A stretch of 64,000 nucleotides of DNA. Source: Protonemura montana. Its lineage: Eukaryota > Arthropoda > Insecta > Plecoptera > Nemouridae. Numbering within the stretch: the first letter of the stretch is position 1; every line of letters starts with the position of its first letter. Where the stretch lies: positions 1,054,001 to 1,118,000 of the forward strand of contig OX387606.1 of assembly GCA_947568835.1 (NCBI GenBank). The letters run 5' to 3'. Shown piece by piece: positions 39,699 to 51,965 of this stretch. The notes beneath the pieces were generated by a model, which saw only the letters and a program-made list of their open reading frames with translations, was not told the origin of the DNA and made no database searches. The translations under genes were made by a program, and so were the position numbers.

Positions 39699-39816
39699 AA
39701 TTAGAAAACTAGTGGCATAATAGAGGCTTATTAGTTAATTGAACTGAAATGAAATGTGTGCCAAATGATCAGTTTCGTCGCTATTCACTACCAAACACGG
39801 CCGAAATAATTCAATC

Positions 39817-40076
39817 TTGCACCGCAGTCCACACATTTATTTGTTATTATGCAGACAATGCATGAGTCATAGGTTAAAAGAAAGTTTTTTATGTGGTTTT
39901 TATACGCATTCAAAACAATCAGAATGTTCGAATGTCAACGAATATCGACGGCAAGAGAGCGCAGTGTTAGAGCTAATTGTTTTCCATTTGTCCCTAACAG
40001 TAAGGGCGACAGCAGTGCCTCAACTGAAAGATCACCGACAGCTGTTTCTATCAAAAGCTTGGTGCAATTCGTTGAG
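39817..40076 (+). pseudogene. Candidate exon of the Y-X gene, copy Y4
   Basis: Identical to 3,145-3,404; donor GTATGT at 40,077. In phase with the X3 acceptor at 40,953. Confidence 0.35.
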
Positions 40077-40953
40077 GTATGTACACCGTATCATTTTACA
40101 AGTCCACGACCTGAAGGATCTCCGTCAAAATCGTCTCTAATCTGACTGCAATGTATTCTTTCAGGTACAGACAGACAGGGATAGACATCGGGCATCTCGT
40201 CAAAACGGGCATCTCGTCTTCTAAGATCTTTACGTTCTTCTAAGATCTTTGTGTATTCTTCCTCTCGGTCACTAAGACTGTCCCTCTACTGGATTAAAAA
40301 AATAACTCAGTAACTCTATTCGTTACTCTCATGAAGTACCTGCTGATTGAAAATGTTAATGTTATCGAATGAAACGCTGTGGCTTCAAAACACGGGACAA
40401 TATAAACTCTTACCGCAATAAGTCGGGTAACTCTGCTCAGATAATCCTTTAAATCTTGAAATCGAGTATCACTCTGTCGTGAAAGGATCCACACAATTTT
40501 TATAATACATTCTTTAATTGCTTTTATAACCCATAGCAGTACCCGCTGTCTAGTAATCGCTTTTGGTTGTGAGGACGCAGACATAGTGATAGTAAAACAT
40601 TGCCACATACCTACATCTCAGCGATCTACATATAAACTAAAATGTAAACATCGTATTCTCAAACTATTTCTATCCGTCATGGACCACGGCTAATGGTTGG
40701 GATCTGATGATCTACGGTCGAAAAGGGATGGCAGGTACTTTGAGGCAGTACAAAATTAGGCAGAACTCTGTTCAAACACTATTTAACCTTCTACATTTCC
40801 ACGGTTTTACTATTATAATTTTTAAGTAATTGTGGAATCTGTTGTTCAATGTAATATCTGCCATTTATGCATGACATTTATTTTTGGATAAAATTTTCTA
40901 TTTTAACATTTTCTTAGTTAACTACCGAATAATTGTGATCTTTGTGCTTGCAG

Positions 40954-41155
40954 GACTGACACCGAAGAGGCAGTTAGGCCTCCTCAAAACTTCTTCAGCC
41001 GAATTGCGGGGTTTTTCCAGTATCTTTTCGCAAAACTACGCTTCAAGAAGAGAGTGGTTCGGGCGGGCAAGAGGGAAACCTCCAGCGAATCCCGTTCGGA
41101 AGACTTCAGGAAATTTAATCCATCGGAACGAGACAATAAAAAACCAACAAGTTGA
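40954..41155 (+). CDS. Basic exon of the Y-X spliced gene, copy X3
   Basis: Open after the acceptor TTGTGCTTGCAG (ending 40,953) to TGA 41,153-41,155. A6 run preserved. One change relative to X1 (EDYRKF to EDFRKF) in this frame. Here the complete set of upstream Y4 exons is present in order, so Y4-X3 is the most complete version of the putative gene together with Y1-X1. Confidence 0.45.
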
Positions 41156-41622
41156 GTGATTGGTTCGTAAAAAAACAAAATTTCAACGGTGAGGCAAATC
41201 TGAAAAGTAAAACTTTGTATGACCGTTTTTCTACCGGTGAGAAGAAAGATAAGAGAAAAACACAGAAAGCACCTGTTAATATAAAGGTGAATAACGACGA
41301 TGCTCAAATGAGTAGTCTTCTACAGGAATTGCATAAACCTGTGTCGAAGCCACGTGAAAAGTTGTTGCCCCCATTTGATCCTGTAACGGGTCTCGTGAAC
41401 CCAAACAAAGTTGGGCGGAACGAAACGGATATCCAGAGCACTGACCCGGGGTGCACTCAAATTGGAAAGCCAGCCCAGAAGACTCATTGTAAAAGCGCAG
41501 ACCAAATCAACGGGCTACAAGAAATTAAGGAGTGGCTTGCACGGCCAATATTTTTGGAACCACGTATGCAATCATTAGAAGAATACATTCCCCTGACTAC
41601 GTTTTTTGCCAACCGTAAATAA
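41152..41622 (+). CDS. 156-codon conserved hypothetical ORF, copy X3
   Basis: Full-length copy of 4,480-4,950. The 3' half has changes such as ARPIFLEPRMQSLEEYIP, but the frame and end (TTFFANRK) are kept. Three open copies differing mostly by substitutions rather than indels hint at past constraint, though the copies are young enough that chance is possible. Confidence 0.42.
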   Translation: MSDWFVKKQNFNGEANLKSKTLYDRFSTGEKKDKRKTQKAPVNIKVNNDDAQMSSLLQELHKPVSKPREKLLPPFDPVTGLVNPNKVGRNETDIQSTDPGCTQIGKPAQKTHCKSADQINGLQEIKEWLARPIFLEPRMQSLEEYIPLTTFFANRK

Positions 41623-42436
41623 TTTTTGAAAAAAAATGATTTTCGGTACTAAATTAAATTTTTTTTTTTCTGTATATTAATAATGCTTTATCGTGAGCAC
41701 TAGAATGGCCATGATAGTCTGAAAAGGTAGGTTGGGGGGGAGTGATGGGGGGTAAATAACAATTATTTTTTTAGAAACACTACTTAAGAAAGCCCGTTGA
41801 GGGGGTTGGGGATCCAAGATTAAACGTATTTAATTTTCGTGGGTTCAACCATCAACTCAATTCTCCTTATGCTTAGAACTCAAGCTTTTGCAGGGGGAGT
41901 GCTCTCTACCTTCCAACCGCATTCCCGCATCTTTTGAATTATTGTGTGCACAAATAAGTCAGAATGAGACTGAAATTATGCTGTCTTTGCGTTCTGCGAA
42001 TTTACCAACTTGCTTGAGGCGATTGCTTATTTCACGAAACTTCTAGGAAAGGTTACACATAGCAACACAAGTCGCCAAAAATGCATCGAATATTTAGAAG
42101 ACAAGGGCTATCTTCTTTATTTTTAAAGAACATATATATGTAACTGCAAGAATATATATAAGAATATAACAAAATAAATTTGGAAAAATGTTCACGTTTT
42201 TGGGAGTAACTGTCCCCCTACCACACGGGAAAGGTTTTGTCTTAGATTCAGTGTCAGAGCGTCCGGAAAAAAAGAGAACATTCGACTACAATCGAAACAA
42301 ATTTTCGACCAAATTTTTGGCAAAATTTTGCCTAAAATAAGGGTGTCAAAAATATCTTAAGTAAATGGTTGGTAACATGAAACAATTACCCTCCCTCCTT
42401 CCTCCAGCCCCCCCCCCCCCCCCATGCATTCCCATT
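41623..42436. other. Non-coding part of X3
   Basis: No gene. G-rich tract near 41,730-41,755 and a run of about 18 C at 42,408-42,423. Confidence 0.5.
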
Positions 42437-42828
42437 ATATTTCTATATATTCCCATTTATGCTCATATTCGTGAAGTCAGGAAAATTTGATTTCAGGCAA
42501 CTATATATGGTTTTTTCATATTGTAACGAGTCAAAAATAGCTTTTGATATAATTTCGAAATCAATTCTGTGAAATCATTCAGTTGTCAATTGCCATCCCT
42601 CAGCTGTTATAGACGTTTCGTGAGAAAATGTATGGTCGGTGGCCATCGCGCTTGGCATGTCAAGAGTTTCCTGGGGACACTGGAATTAGGATAAGCATCA
42701 GTTAATAATTTACTGGTTTCCTTATGCTAGCTCTTCCTAAATAGTAAATACCTATACGATGTAGAATTAAACATTTTACTACTACACTTTACCGGTCGAT
42801 CATAATTTCCTTTACTGCAACCTTAACG
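42437..42828. repeat. Dispersed ~390-bp repeat, copy in X3
   Basis: See 6,046-6,643; uninterrupted here. Confidence 0.7.
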
Positions 42829-42886
42829 AGTATCATGCCAATCCCCACTCCGCTGTTGCCATATGTAGGACGAGGATCTACTTCAG

Positions 42887-44076
42887 GCTCCGCTCGTGGT
42901 CACTCTCGGAATCCTTTTTCCTTATTCTTCTTCTTCTTCTTGTCCTGTCACATCAAAGCAATTTTCTGTAGCAGCCGTCACTATTTTCTCTCCGCCCCAA
43001 TCGCCGTTTAATATTTGAACCTCGACGAATGGGAGTTCAGTTTTTTAACTTTTATTTGGCGGTCAAAGTTAGAAGTCTTATTGGTATTTTGTTTGTATTT
43101 CCAAGTCATCAAATATTCCGTTTCCGTACATAAAGCAAACGCAAACTTATCTTCATTTTTACTGTAAGCTAGAGCCAACTGAATTTGCTTACTTCAGCGC
43201 CTGCTATTTCAAAACATAGAAACATGTCCATAGACTCTGTTCCAGTGCAACTGGAACCTATCGATATCGCTTAGAGATAATTAATAACATCGGCTTAAAG
43301 AACATTAATTTGTATCACCGCAAATTCACTTACAAAACTGTGATTTGTCATCGTCTGGAATCTGCCATTACAATCAGATCTAATAATAATCGTTAGTCCC
43401 ATTTTTTATATTAGCTGGTGACGCAATGCTGCCTTAGCGCGCTCATGAAACATTAGGTTTGAAAGATACGATCAATTGTTAACCTTAAATTTGATATCTG
43501 CGAACTAATCACATTGTTTCGTCGTTGAACCAAAGGAATTTAACTTTAACGAAAGTTCCGGATCCCAACGTGACCAATAATGGTAAGGCTTGACAAAACA
43601 AAGGACCTGCCACAACTGCACCTATGCCAGTAATAACAAAAGAAATTATCTCTGCAGTTCGTGCTTTTGGTGCGATCTTAGCAAATTTTCTTTACAAAAA
43701 TATTCTACAGTAATCACGGCAACTTTGAAACGTGAGCCTTTGATGTCACCCCAGATTTTCTGGGTTTTTAATCATTTCGCAACAACCAGCGTAGGTTGGC
43801 ATGGCTTTGTGACGACTCGGCGTTAGCCCGACACCAGATATGTCGGCCGCGAGTTCTGTTGGGACGTATAGAAAGGGTGTGCTAGTTTTTTTAATCGAAA
43901 CTAGAAGGTGACATCAAGCGAGTTAGGTACCGAAGCATTGTCGATATTGTCACATGTCTCCATTACAGACATGTCACAGAAAGGGGATGTGGAGTGAATG
44001 TGAATGGGGAATGAAAAAGGGGGAGGGGTGTTTCGGAAACTGTAACTTTTGCTTTTTGTACACCTCAATTGCTGAT
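42887..44076. other. Unique sequence, no gene seen
   Basis: Begins with TTCTTCTTCTTCTT-type microsatellite (42,926-42,942). Only short unsupported frames, including a 78-codon one at 43,590 without splice or family support. Confidence 0.5.
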
Positions 44077-44235
44077 TTATTGATTGATTGATTAGTGGAA
44101 TTACCCACGCACTGTTTTGACAACGGGCCATATAGCACAGATATATTGGCATCGGTAATTGAGTGGGTGATGTGAGGATGATGTTGAACCTAACCAAGCT
44201 TAGAAGAGAAGGAGAAAATTGGTGCCGGCAAGTAA
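44077..44235 (-). mobile_element. SINE tail relic
   Basis: Starts with (GATT)n, then GCACTGTTTTGACA.C.GGCCAT and AACCTAACCAAG...GGTGCCGGCA, matching the body of the SINEs at 50,017 and 51,966 with substantial divergence. The 5S-derived head is missing. Confidence 0.65.
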
Positions 44236-44251
44236 TCTTTCCGCCGAGGGT

Positions 44252-44330
44252 GGAGAATTAAAAATTTAATTAAAATTAAAATTAAATTAATTAAATATTA
44301 ATTAAATTAAATTAAATATAAAAAAAATCA
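44252..44330. repeat. AT-rich low-complexity (AATTA)n
   Basis: Runs of AAATTAATTAAA-type sequence. Confidence 0.8.
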
Positions 44331-44339
44331 AACAAAATG

Positions 44340-45957
44340 TAGGAGAGGAGGGGTCTAGTTGTCACAGAATGACATAACCCCAGAAGTAGCTTTCAGTGTA
44401 AGTTCATTTTGTTTTCAAGCTCCGTAATCGATCGTTTTGTTTTACTTTTTACAGAACCAATTTACAAAAATTACCCAATTACGAATACTCATCGCGGGCT
44501 AGTAGCACCCGATGTCATGTTACGCGCTGCTCAATTTGTGTTGCAGGAAAAAATGGCAAAATATTTTAACATAAATGATTGAACATTGACTCGGTATTGT
44601 CATAAAGTAACTGATGCAGATTTTAATTAAATTAATTATATGATCACAAGATGAAATTTCTCACTGAGACAACTAGCCTCAGTGTGTGAGACAACTAGCC
44701 TCAGTGTCTGAGACAACTAGCCTCAGTGTCTGAGACAACTAGCCTCAGTGTCTGAGACAACTAGCCTCAGTGTCTGAGACAACTAGCCTCAGTGTCTGAG
44801 ACAACTAGCCTCAGTGTGTGAGACAACTAGCCTCAGTGTCTGAGACAACTAGCCTCAGTGTCTGAGACAACTAGCCTCAGTGTCTGAGACAACTAGCCTC
44901 AGTGTCTGAGACAACTAGCATCAGTGTCTGAGACAACTAGCATCAGTGTCTGAGACAACTAGCCTCAGTGTCTGAGACAACTAGCCTCAGTGTGTGAGAC
45001 AACTAGCATCAGTGTCTGAGACAACTAGCCTCAGTGTCTGAGACAACTAGCCTCAGTGTCTGAGACAACTAGCCTCAGTGTGTGAGACAACTAGCCTCAG
45101 TGTCTGAGACAACCAGCCTCAGTGTCTGAGACAACTAGCCTCAGTGTCTGAGACAACTAGCCTCAGTGTCTGAGACAACTAGCATCAGTGTCTGAGACAA
45201 CTAGCATCAGTGTCTGAGACAACTAGCCTCAGTGTGTGAGACAACTAGCCTCAGTGTCTGAGACAACCAGCCTCAGTGTCTGAGACAACTAGCCTCAGTG
45301 TCTGAGACAACTAGCATCAGTGTCTGAGACAACTAGCATCAGTGTCTGAGACAACTAGCCTCAGTGTCTGAGACAACTAGCCTCAGTGTCTGAGACAACT
45401 AGCATCAGTGTCTGAGACAACTAGCATCAGTGTCTGAGACAACTAGCCTCAGTGTCTGAGACAACTAGCCTCAGTGTGTGAGACAACTAGCCTCAGTGTC
45501 TGAGACAACTAGCATCAGTGTCTGAGACAACTAGCATCAGTGTCTGAGACAACTAGCATCAGTGTCTGAGACAACTAGCCTCAGTGTCTGAGACAACTAG
45601 CCTCAGTGTCTGAGACAACTAGACCCACACGTGGGGTTTAAAGTCTCAAACATTTCTCAACTGACGGTCTAATAAATCGCAAAAAAAATCACATTATAAC
45701 CAAATGTGTATTAATTATTTTTACGTAAAATACGAAATGACTTAGCAGCAGAAAAGTTACTAACCACCTGTCAAAACAAACAATCTCTTCCAGGAGTGTG
45801 AATTATGCACCGAAACAAATGAAATTTTCAGAAAAGTAAGATATTTAGACGTCGAAGCAACCAGGATCAGTATTTTGCTTCTGGTACCATTTGGAGTCGA
45901 AATTTGAACACTGAGACAACTTGCCCCTGAGACTTTTAGACCCCTCCTCCCTTACAA
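44340..45957. mobile_element. Possible non-autonomous element framing a minisatellite
   Basis: The left end (GGAGAGGAGGGGTCTA, about 44,342-44,357) is inverted at the right end (TAGACCCCTCCTCCC, about 45,937-45,952). The outer TGTA./ACA bases also pair. The interior is mostly the 22-bp minisatellite. Target duplication not evident. Confidence 0.4.
44664..45622. repeat. 22-bp minisatellite, ~43 copies
   Basis: Unit GAGACAACTAGCCTCAGTGT plus CT. Variants are CATC for CCTC and GTGTGT for GTGTCT, and they recur in blocks, so groups of units were amplified together. Each unit holds CTGAG...CTCAG and AGACA...TGTCT inverted motifs. A lone diverged unit lies at 45,910-45,930. Confidence 0.95.
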
Positions 45958-46056
45958 GTACCCCACTGTCAAGGTGCCCAGAGCTTTTGTTGCCCGCTAA
46001 CCGTTAGAGACGGACATATCCCAATGAATGGAGTTTAATTTAATAAACAACGTGAC
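45650..46056. other. No gene seen
   Basis: Right part of the possible element at 44,340-45,957 and a short AT-rich flank. Confidence 0.4.
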
Positions 46057-46060
46057 ATAT

Positions 46061-46370
46061 TGTTACGACCAGAATTAAGACTGTTGCTTATGCTCGGCCG
46101 AAAGATCTCGCTTGGCAATGTGAGAGGTCGTAACTTGCCGGGATATAATTTAGACTCTACTTGGAAAGAAAGGAATATAATAATGTGCTCACCAAATCCG
46201 TAGTACACAATCAAGACCGTTCCACCCGGGAGCTGGTTTCTCTCTGATTCACTTCCTGACCACATGAATACAGCTGGGCCATCTGGATATTGCTGACGCT
46301 TATCGTGCAAATTTCTACCTGCACGCGACAGCTCACCTAAGCACCAACTGCAATCATGCAGTTCGCAACA
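46061..46370. mobile_element. Solo LTR, 310 bp
   Basis: Begins TGTTACGACC and ends GTTCGCAACA (TG...CA). Flanked by ATAT on both sides (46,057-46,060 and 46,371-46,374). Near-identical to 53,813-54,122. No internal retrotransposon genes adjoin it. The 4-bp ATAT duplication suits Ty3/gypsy-type integration. Confidence 0.75.
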
Positions 46371-46374
46371 ATAT

Positions 46375-48100
46375 CACCGCCTCAATGTATTTGTTTCTTT
46401 ACTAGATCATTCGTTTTTAACTATGAAAGTACAGAGCTTAACGAAGCTTTGTCAACGGTGCTAAAATAGAGTAGTAAAAGCACAGATCAATCTGTAGTAA
46501 TAGAAAAAATAGTAGAATGGTTTCAAATCTATTAATTCACTTGGCTAAGCAACTTGGAGACAAAGTTCTTTAGTTGCGTACACCAAGCAACAAGAGCAAA
46601 TTATCTCTCATTCGGTTTAGAAAACTACTTTTGTCCTGCGTTGTATCTGTGCTGAGTAATGTTGGTAATGTTTGTAATGTTGGTATGACTCTCTTTGAAC
46701 GCTATCAATAGATTGACATGTTGTTCATTGTCATTCTATTCTCCCACGAGTCAAATTGAAATTCCGACATTCGCGTACTAATTTGCATCCCTCCAACTTC
46801 TCTACCGATGGAGTGATTGACTTCTGGGAAAGCTTGCCGCTAATTAGTCAGCCGAAAATCAACCACAAATACCGTGCAAAATTGTAAGTTTACAGTGTTC
46901 ACACTAGAATGCTTTTAAAGGTGAGCGTCTTTATTTCACCAGTTCTTTGTAGATACATAATTATCACTAATTGGGAGAGTAAATAGTCTGAATGTCGCCA
47001 TGAGGAAAAATTAGTCATAAACGGGCAGGTAATTAATGTGCGCTGCCGAGCCAGAGCATTGCTGTTCACAGACCCGACAATTGATCGCAATTGCGGTAAG
47101 TTTAGCTACGCCCTTGCTCGGCATGAGCTCCTGTTACCTGTTTTAGTTTTCGAAGCAAATCTCTGGCTGGAAACTCCCCAATTATTAGAAGATTTGATTG
47201 CTTTTAAAATTAACAAGTATATGAATACAGTTAGGATTATTAAAGTACCTAAAATATGCATTTACATCGCGTCCGACAGCTAGGACAGGTTAATAACATC
47301 GACATGCCGTGCGAAACTCTCCTCTCCCAACGGAATGTACTACCTAAATTACGAAACTTAGTCCAGCGTTAGATTATTACACTTTCCCGTAATAAAGATG
47401 GCTAATTTTGAAATAACTTTGTTCAAAAACTTGTGGATTATTAGTTTATGTAAAAATTTTTAATCTCTCGGGTTCTGATTTTTTATTCCGTATCCCAGAA
47501 ATAAAAAATTGGTATGGATTGAATTGATTTAGTTAGTAGCAATTTTGATTGATTTCGGCTACCGAATGGCTACCTATTTACACGCGTGTGTCTCTCCCAG
47601 ACAGGGTTCAAGGGGGGATGGGGTTAATCTAACTAATTTCTATCTAATCTATCTAATCTATTATAATCTAATTTCCTTTACTTTAACGGCGTGGCAAAAA
47701 AGCATCTGGAAAAATTGATTTCAAAACACGTCGAGATAATTTGCTACGGTGAAGTTAATTTAATTTTCCCCGTCGTTTTTAGTTTTCAACGTCTTTTCAA
47801 TCTCGGATAGCACAGAATTAAATACAGGCGTCCTTGCAAATTAGATTTCTTGCTCATCGTTAAAAAAACATGCCATGTTTCCGTTCCTATTAAATCAAAT
47901 CAAATTGATTAAATTTTTTTTTATTCTGTCTTCGTTTCTCCACCAAGAAGTCGAGGAGCAAAGACGAAATTCTATATTTATGGTGGCGCTCTCTAATATT
48001 GTTATGTGAATTTCTTTATTTGATCAGAGAAGTGAAACAGCGGCTATCAGAACTCGCTGCATGACGGCTGCTTAAGGGAGTGGGCATTTTGGTTTAAACG
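46375..48100. other. No gene seen
   Basis: AT-rich, with (CTATCTAAT)n-like microsatellite at 47,630-47,672. An 81-codon plus frame at 47,038 lacks support. Confidence 0.45.
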
Positions 48101-48105
48101 TTTCT

Positions 48106-48780
48106 CGAGTTTTGTCAGATGCCCTTTCCAAAGCCTCTAATGGAACCACAAACAAGAGTAGGTACCAAGAAAAGGCTTAGAAAATAAAGTGTGAAGCCCT
48201 TAGGACTTGATCAAGTATTTTGCCCCTATGCCCTGAGGGCATACCCGATGGCCAGGTTATAACTCAAATATGGCTTTAGACCAAAACCTACGTCCTCAGA
48301 CCCGGGACTGAACCTGAACTTTAAAGGAGCCGCTTTATAATATATATCAGTACCCGCTGCCTGATGGCCGCTGTTGATGTTGAGAGAGTTTTGTCAGATG
48401 CCCTTTCCAAAGCCTCTAATGGAACCACAACCAAGAGTAGGTACTAAGAAAATTCTCAGAAAACAAAGTGTGATGCCCCTAAGATTTAATTAAGTCTTTT
48501 GACTCTATGCCCTGAGGACAGACCCGATGGCTTTATTAGGACTCAAATATGGCCCTAGGCCATAACCTAGGTCCTAAGACTTGGGATCGAACCTCGACCT
48601 TATTGAAGCTGCTTTATAACATATAGCAGAACCCGCTGGCTAACAGCGCTGTTGTTGTTGTGGAAGTGGGCAAGACTTAACATTTTGGTTGATTTCCAAA
48701 AAAAATGTATTCTAAAAAGTTTCCCGAGTTTTGTCAGATGTCCTTTCCAAAGCCTCTAATGCAACCCGCTGCGCACGCAG
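48106..48780. repeat. Tandem repeat, ~280-bp unit, about 2.2 copies
   Basis: GAGTTTTGTCAGATGCCCTT starts at 48,106, 48,386 and (diverged) 48,726. Each full unit ends with TTATAA.ATAT..CAG.ACCCGCTG, the same terminus as the repeat family at 3,860 and 20,770. Confidence 0.75.
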
Positions 48781-50016
48781 CTGCCGTGTGTGCGGTGAGA
48801 GATAAGAGTGATGTGATTAATTTGAGTTGATTTCAGCAATTTCAGTACCAAAGAAAAATATCTTATCGAAGGTTACTTTGTAGAAAAATGTTTACCCTAT
48901 TTCTTAGTTGTAATACTTAGACTCAATGTCCAGGTTCAATCTCACCCAACTCCTATACTGTTTAATTTGGACCGTCTTTGCTTGCTTTAATGTAAAGAAT
49001 CTATATAAGTGTGATTAGTGTATTGAGAGATAAGAATCACCGTTGTGATACTGATCCTGCGCAAAACGATCTAATTGAGGTTTTATACACTTCTCAATTT
49101 TGATCCACTTTAATCAAATTCAGTCCTTATTTACACGCTTCGATACACGTTCGATTTTGTATAAGAAGAAACTATAAGAAAAATGAAAAAAGTCGCAGGT
49201 AAGACACCAAATGTTCAGGACAGCCTTGCAAAGTGCCAAAGAAATAATTAATGCGTCGTTTTTCGCATTGAAAACACCTGACAGGTACCTTGATATTGTC
49301 AACAGCTACTCATTCTGTTGCACCTTATACCAATTTTTTCAATTACATAATTGCGTATTAAACATAACACAAATTTAAATTTACATTTTCTCACTGAACA
49401 CTTTGCGTTTGAAAACCTGTTGCAAATTCACGGTATACTTGAAAATTATAAAATGTTCCACGGCTTCTTACGTCGATGGAAAAGAATTGTCACCTGTTTT
49501 TGCAATCTGTCACTCAAAATCAAGAAGTCTGAATAATCTATAAAAAACATATTTAGTATCGTTTGGTTTTTAAAAAATCCGTATTCCATGCTTAGGTTGC
49601 TGGCAATAGAAAGTTATTTCATGAAAGTCAGAAATAACATTTTCGTTTGAGATTGGAAGTGGAATCTTGTCTAGCCTGGGGTTGAATAATACGCGTCGTA
49701 TTTGAACAATATCTCAGATATTAAGCATTAAATCGGCAAGACGTTTATACCTTTATGACCGTAGCAACGACTCGCTAATTATGATGCCATTTAAAGTACA
49801 TTTTTTGGTAGAAAGTGCAAAAAAATTGTTTAAAAACAGATTTTTCAGTGTTTTTTAAGAATTCTTGCCGTTTAACCTGCAAAAAGCTGTCGTATTGGAT
49901 TTAAGCATGTCAGCTGCTATTATTTTATGTTTTATTTTGAGTAGAAATTACATTTTTATATTACAACAGTACAACATTTTAAAAGATCTCAGTACTCTTA
50001 CATTTCTACTAAAGAC
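48781..50016. other. No gene seen
   Basis: AT-rich, only short frames of 60 codons or so without support. Confidence 0.45.
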
Positions 50017-50604
50017 CGATTGATTGATTTGTGGTGTTTAACGACGCACTGTTTTGACATCTGGCCATGCGGCACTGGTCTCATGGCGTCGGTGAATGAG
50101 TGGATAATTATGAACCTAACCTGGTTTAGAAGGGAGGAGGAGAAACTCGGTGCCGGCACGTAGCCTACTCCTGTCAAAGACCAAGGAGACCACCGGCTTA
50201 ACGTCCCTTCCGAAGGACGGTACAACGCGAACAACAGGATTCCTCCACAAATCCATGCTGTCGAGAGGTTGATAAGCAAGGCGAGTGAAGTTGCTGTACG
50301 AACTTTCATCCCTCCAACCTCTCTCCCGAACAGAACTGGTCATGTGTATATTGGCCCCACATCCAATACCTGACCCAGCACAGTTTTGTTTAACTTTCAT
50401 CCCTCCAACCTCTCTCCCGAACAGAACTGGTCATGTGTATGATGGTCACCTATCCAATACCTGACCCAGCGCAGTGTTGCTTAACTTTCATCCCTCCAAC
50501 CTCTCTCCTGAACAGAACTGGTCATGTGTATGGTGGTCACCCATCCAATACCTGACTCAGCGCAGTGTTGCTTAACTTCGGTGATCTCATGAGAACTAAA
50601 GAAC
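50017..50604 (-). mobile_element. 5S-rRNA-derived SINE with 3 tandem head units
   Basis: On minus the head reads GATCACCGAAGTTAAGCAAC...GGTATTGGATGGGTGACC, closely matching the internal promoter part of 5S rRNA (box A to box C). A 91-bp unit holding this segment is repeated three times (starts at plus 50,303, 50,394 and 50,485). The body contains GGTGCCGGCACGTAGCCTAC, and the 3' end on minus is (AATC)n. Transcription by Pol III from type 1 promoters is inferred. Confidence 0.75.
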
Positions 50605-51771
50605 GAGGCAAGGCGTCAAGAAAGCTACTTCCGGGGAACATTGCGTTGTCTGATATCACGGTCTCATATATTGCCCAACCTTGAACAGGACCGTCCCCGT
50701 TCTTTACATCAACAGCATTCATAATCAAAGCCAGCCGAGATATTGATGTTCATTGAGTTTTATTGCCTGGCAGTTGGTATTTCGTTCCACAAAACTCACT
50801 GAAAAAACAGACAAGCCCTGAATAAACTATGAGAGACAAATAAATAAAAGAGAAATCTCGGGACGCACGCGCTGAACGAGTCGCGATCGAAGCCGAGCAA
50901 CATAATTAATTTTTAGAGAGCTCTGTCTCGACTGCAAAATGCAATTTCAGTTATTTTTTATTAGATTTTCATGAATAAAAACGTACGATGCTCGAAAAAA
51001 ACCAGCCAGTCCGTTTGATTAAAATTGCTTCTTGTTTGAAAGCGAAAATCAGCGAAAATTGCAGTCCACGCGCTGATAAACTCGATTCTCTAGGCTCAGA
51101 GACAACTGTACGCATTGTTCGCCAGATAGGTCGTAGCACCAACCCTTAAACCACCCGAAAATCAACCCTCATTTTCATGTCAAACCCCCACCCCCCACCG
51201 AAACACCCTTCACCCTAATTCGAATTTCAACAAATTGGCTTTCTTTTACCGAGTAACTCAATAAACCACCATTCCGATCTTCCTGAACGCAGCATCCATT
51301 TCGCATCCCTGCCAAGACAAGATTGAATTTAAATGATGGCTCCAAGAGGCTGAAGGTATATATTAAAGATTCTAGAGGAGGAACAGGGGGGGGGGGAGGG
51401 GGGCGTCTTAATATTGCCGGTGGTGTCTCGTTCGTAGCCCGAACTCTCCCGACAAACTTCGAACTCGAGGCGTGACAAAACGCTTGATGTTTTCATGATT
51501 TCCCTCTCGAGTTTTCCGCTTCTGTGAATTCGTTTATTGGGAAAATTGTTATTGGGCCACATATGGCGTGAATCAACCCGAGTTGTTGACTTGGTTGCCT
51601 ATAGCAACGGCGAGCAACGGTTTTACGTTTGAATTCTGTCGAGCTTTTGTTTGTACCTGTCAGGAAATTGTTGACATCTTTGGGATAAAATAAAAAGTGG
51701 TTTTAGCTTCTGTCTGTTGATCTCAAGTTGATGGCAAAATATATATCTATACACGTAATTGATTAACTCAC
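50605..51771. other. No gene seen
   Basis: Probably intronic to the minus-strand host gene. Contains C-rich (51,185-51,200) and G-rich (51,386-51,403, runs of G) tracts. Confidence 0.4.
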
Positions 51772-51901
51772 CCCATCTGTTCATGTGCACTTTCAAAATG
51801 GAGGTCGGGTGGACTCGGTGGAGGCCGGTGCCAGCTTCACATTTGTAGAATCCAGTGCCGTGTGTATCCAGCTGGCTGATTCGTAGCCTCGAACCCAGGA
51901 C
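51772..51901 (-). CDS. Host exon: C-terminal half of an Ig domain, ROR-receptor-like
   Basis: 130-nt exon on minus with acceptor TTTGTGATGCAG and donor GTGAGT. Phase 0 in, phase 1 out, a usual layout for half an Ig domain. The encoded segment GSRLRISQLDTHGTGFYKC is a textbook I-set F strand (L.I..LDT..TG.Y.C), closest by memory to the Ig domain of ROR-family receptor tyrosine kinases, and ends with a strand ILKVHM. The first half of the domain (with the first Cys and Trp) was not found between here and the acidic exon. Frizzled, kringle or kinase exons are not in the window. Other Ig proteins are possible. Confidence 0.55.
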
Positions 51902-51965
51902 CTGCATCACAAAGACTACCTAACATTATTTCCTGATCGAATTACATGGACCTTACAAGGACGGT

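Larger units (their letters stand above)
36923..40510 (+). repeat. Repeated module Y, copy 4
   Basis: Matches Y1 at an offset of 36,672 with no difference noticed from 36,923 to about 40,550. Contains the same pseudogene, repeats and exon pieces, listed separately. Confidence 0.8.
40511..42886 (+). repeat. Repeated module X, copy 3 (3' truncated)
   Basis: Homologous to X1 with about 1-2 percent differences after about 40,552. Has a deletion of about 280 bp ending in a long C-run (from about 42,408). It breaks off after GGATCTACTTCAGGCT, where X1 and X2 continue. Confidence 0.75.

Noticed and set aside
43590..43826. Cys-rich 78-codon protein
   Set aside because: No splice or repeat support; cysteine spacing does not fit a known finger.
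44664..45622. CRISPR-like array
   Set aside because: Units abut with no unique spacers; a minisatellite in metazoan DNA.
46035..46310. Minus-strand frame (and twin at 53,763-54,140) resembling a conserved exon with good splice-like ends
   Set aside because: Both lie inside 310-bp units with TG...CA ends and ATAT duplications, so they are solo LTR sequence.
47038..47283. 81-codon plus-strand gene
   Set aside because: Isolated frame without exon signals or recognisable domain.
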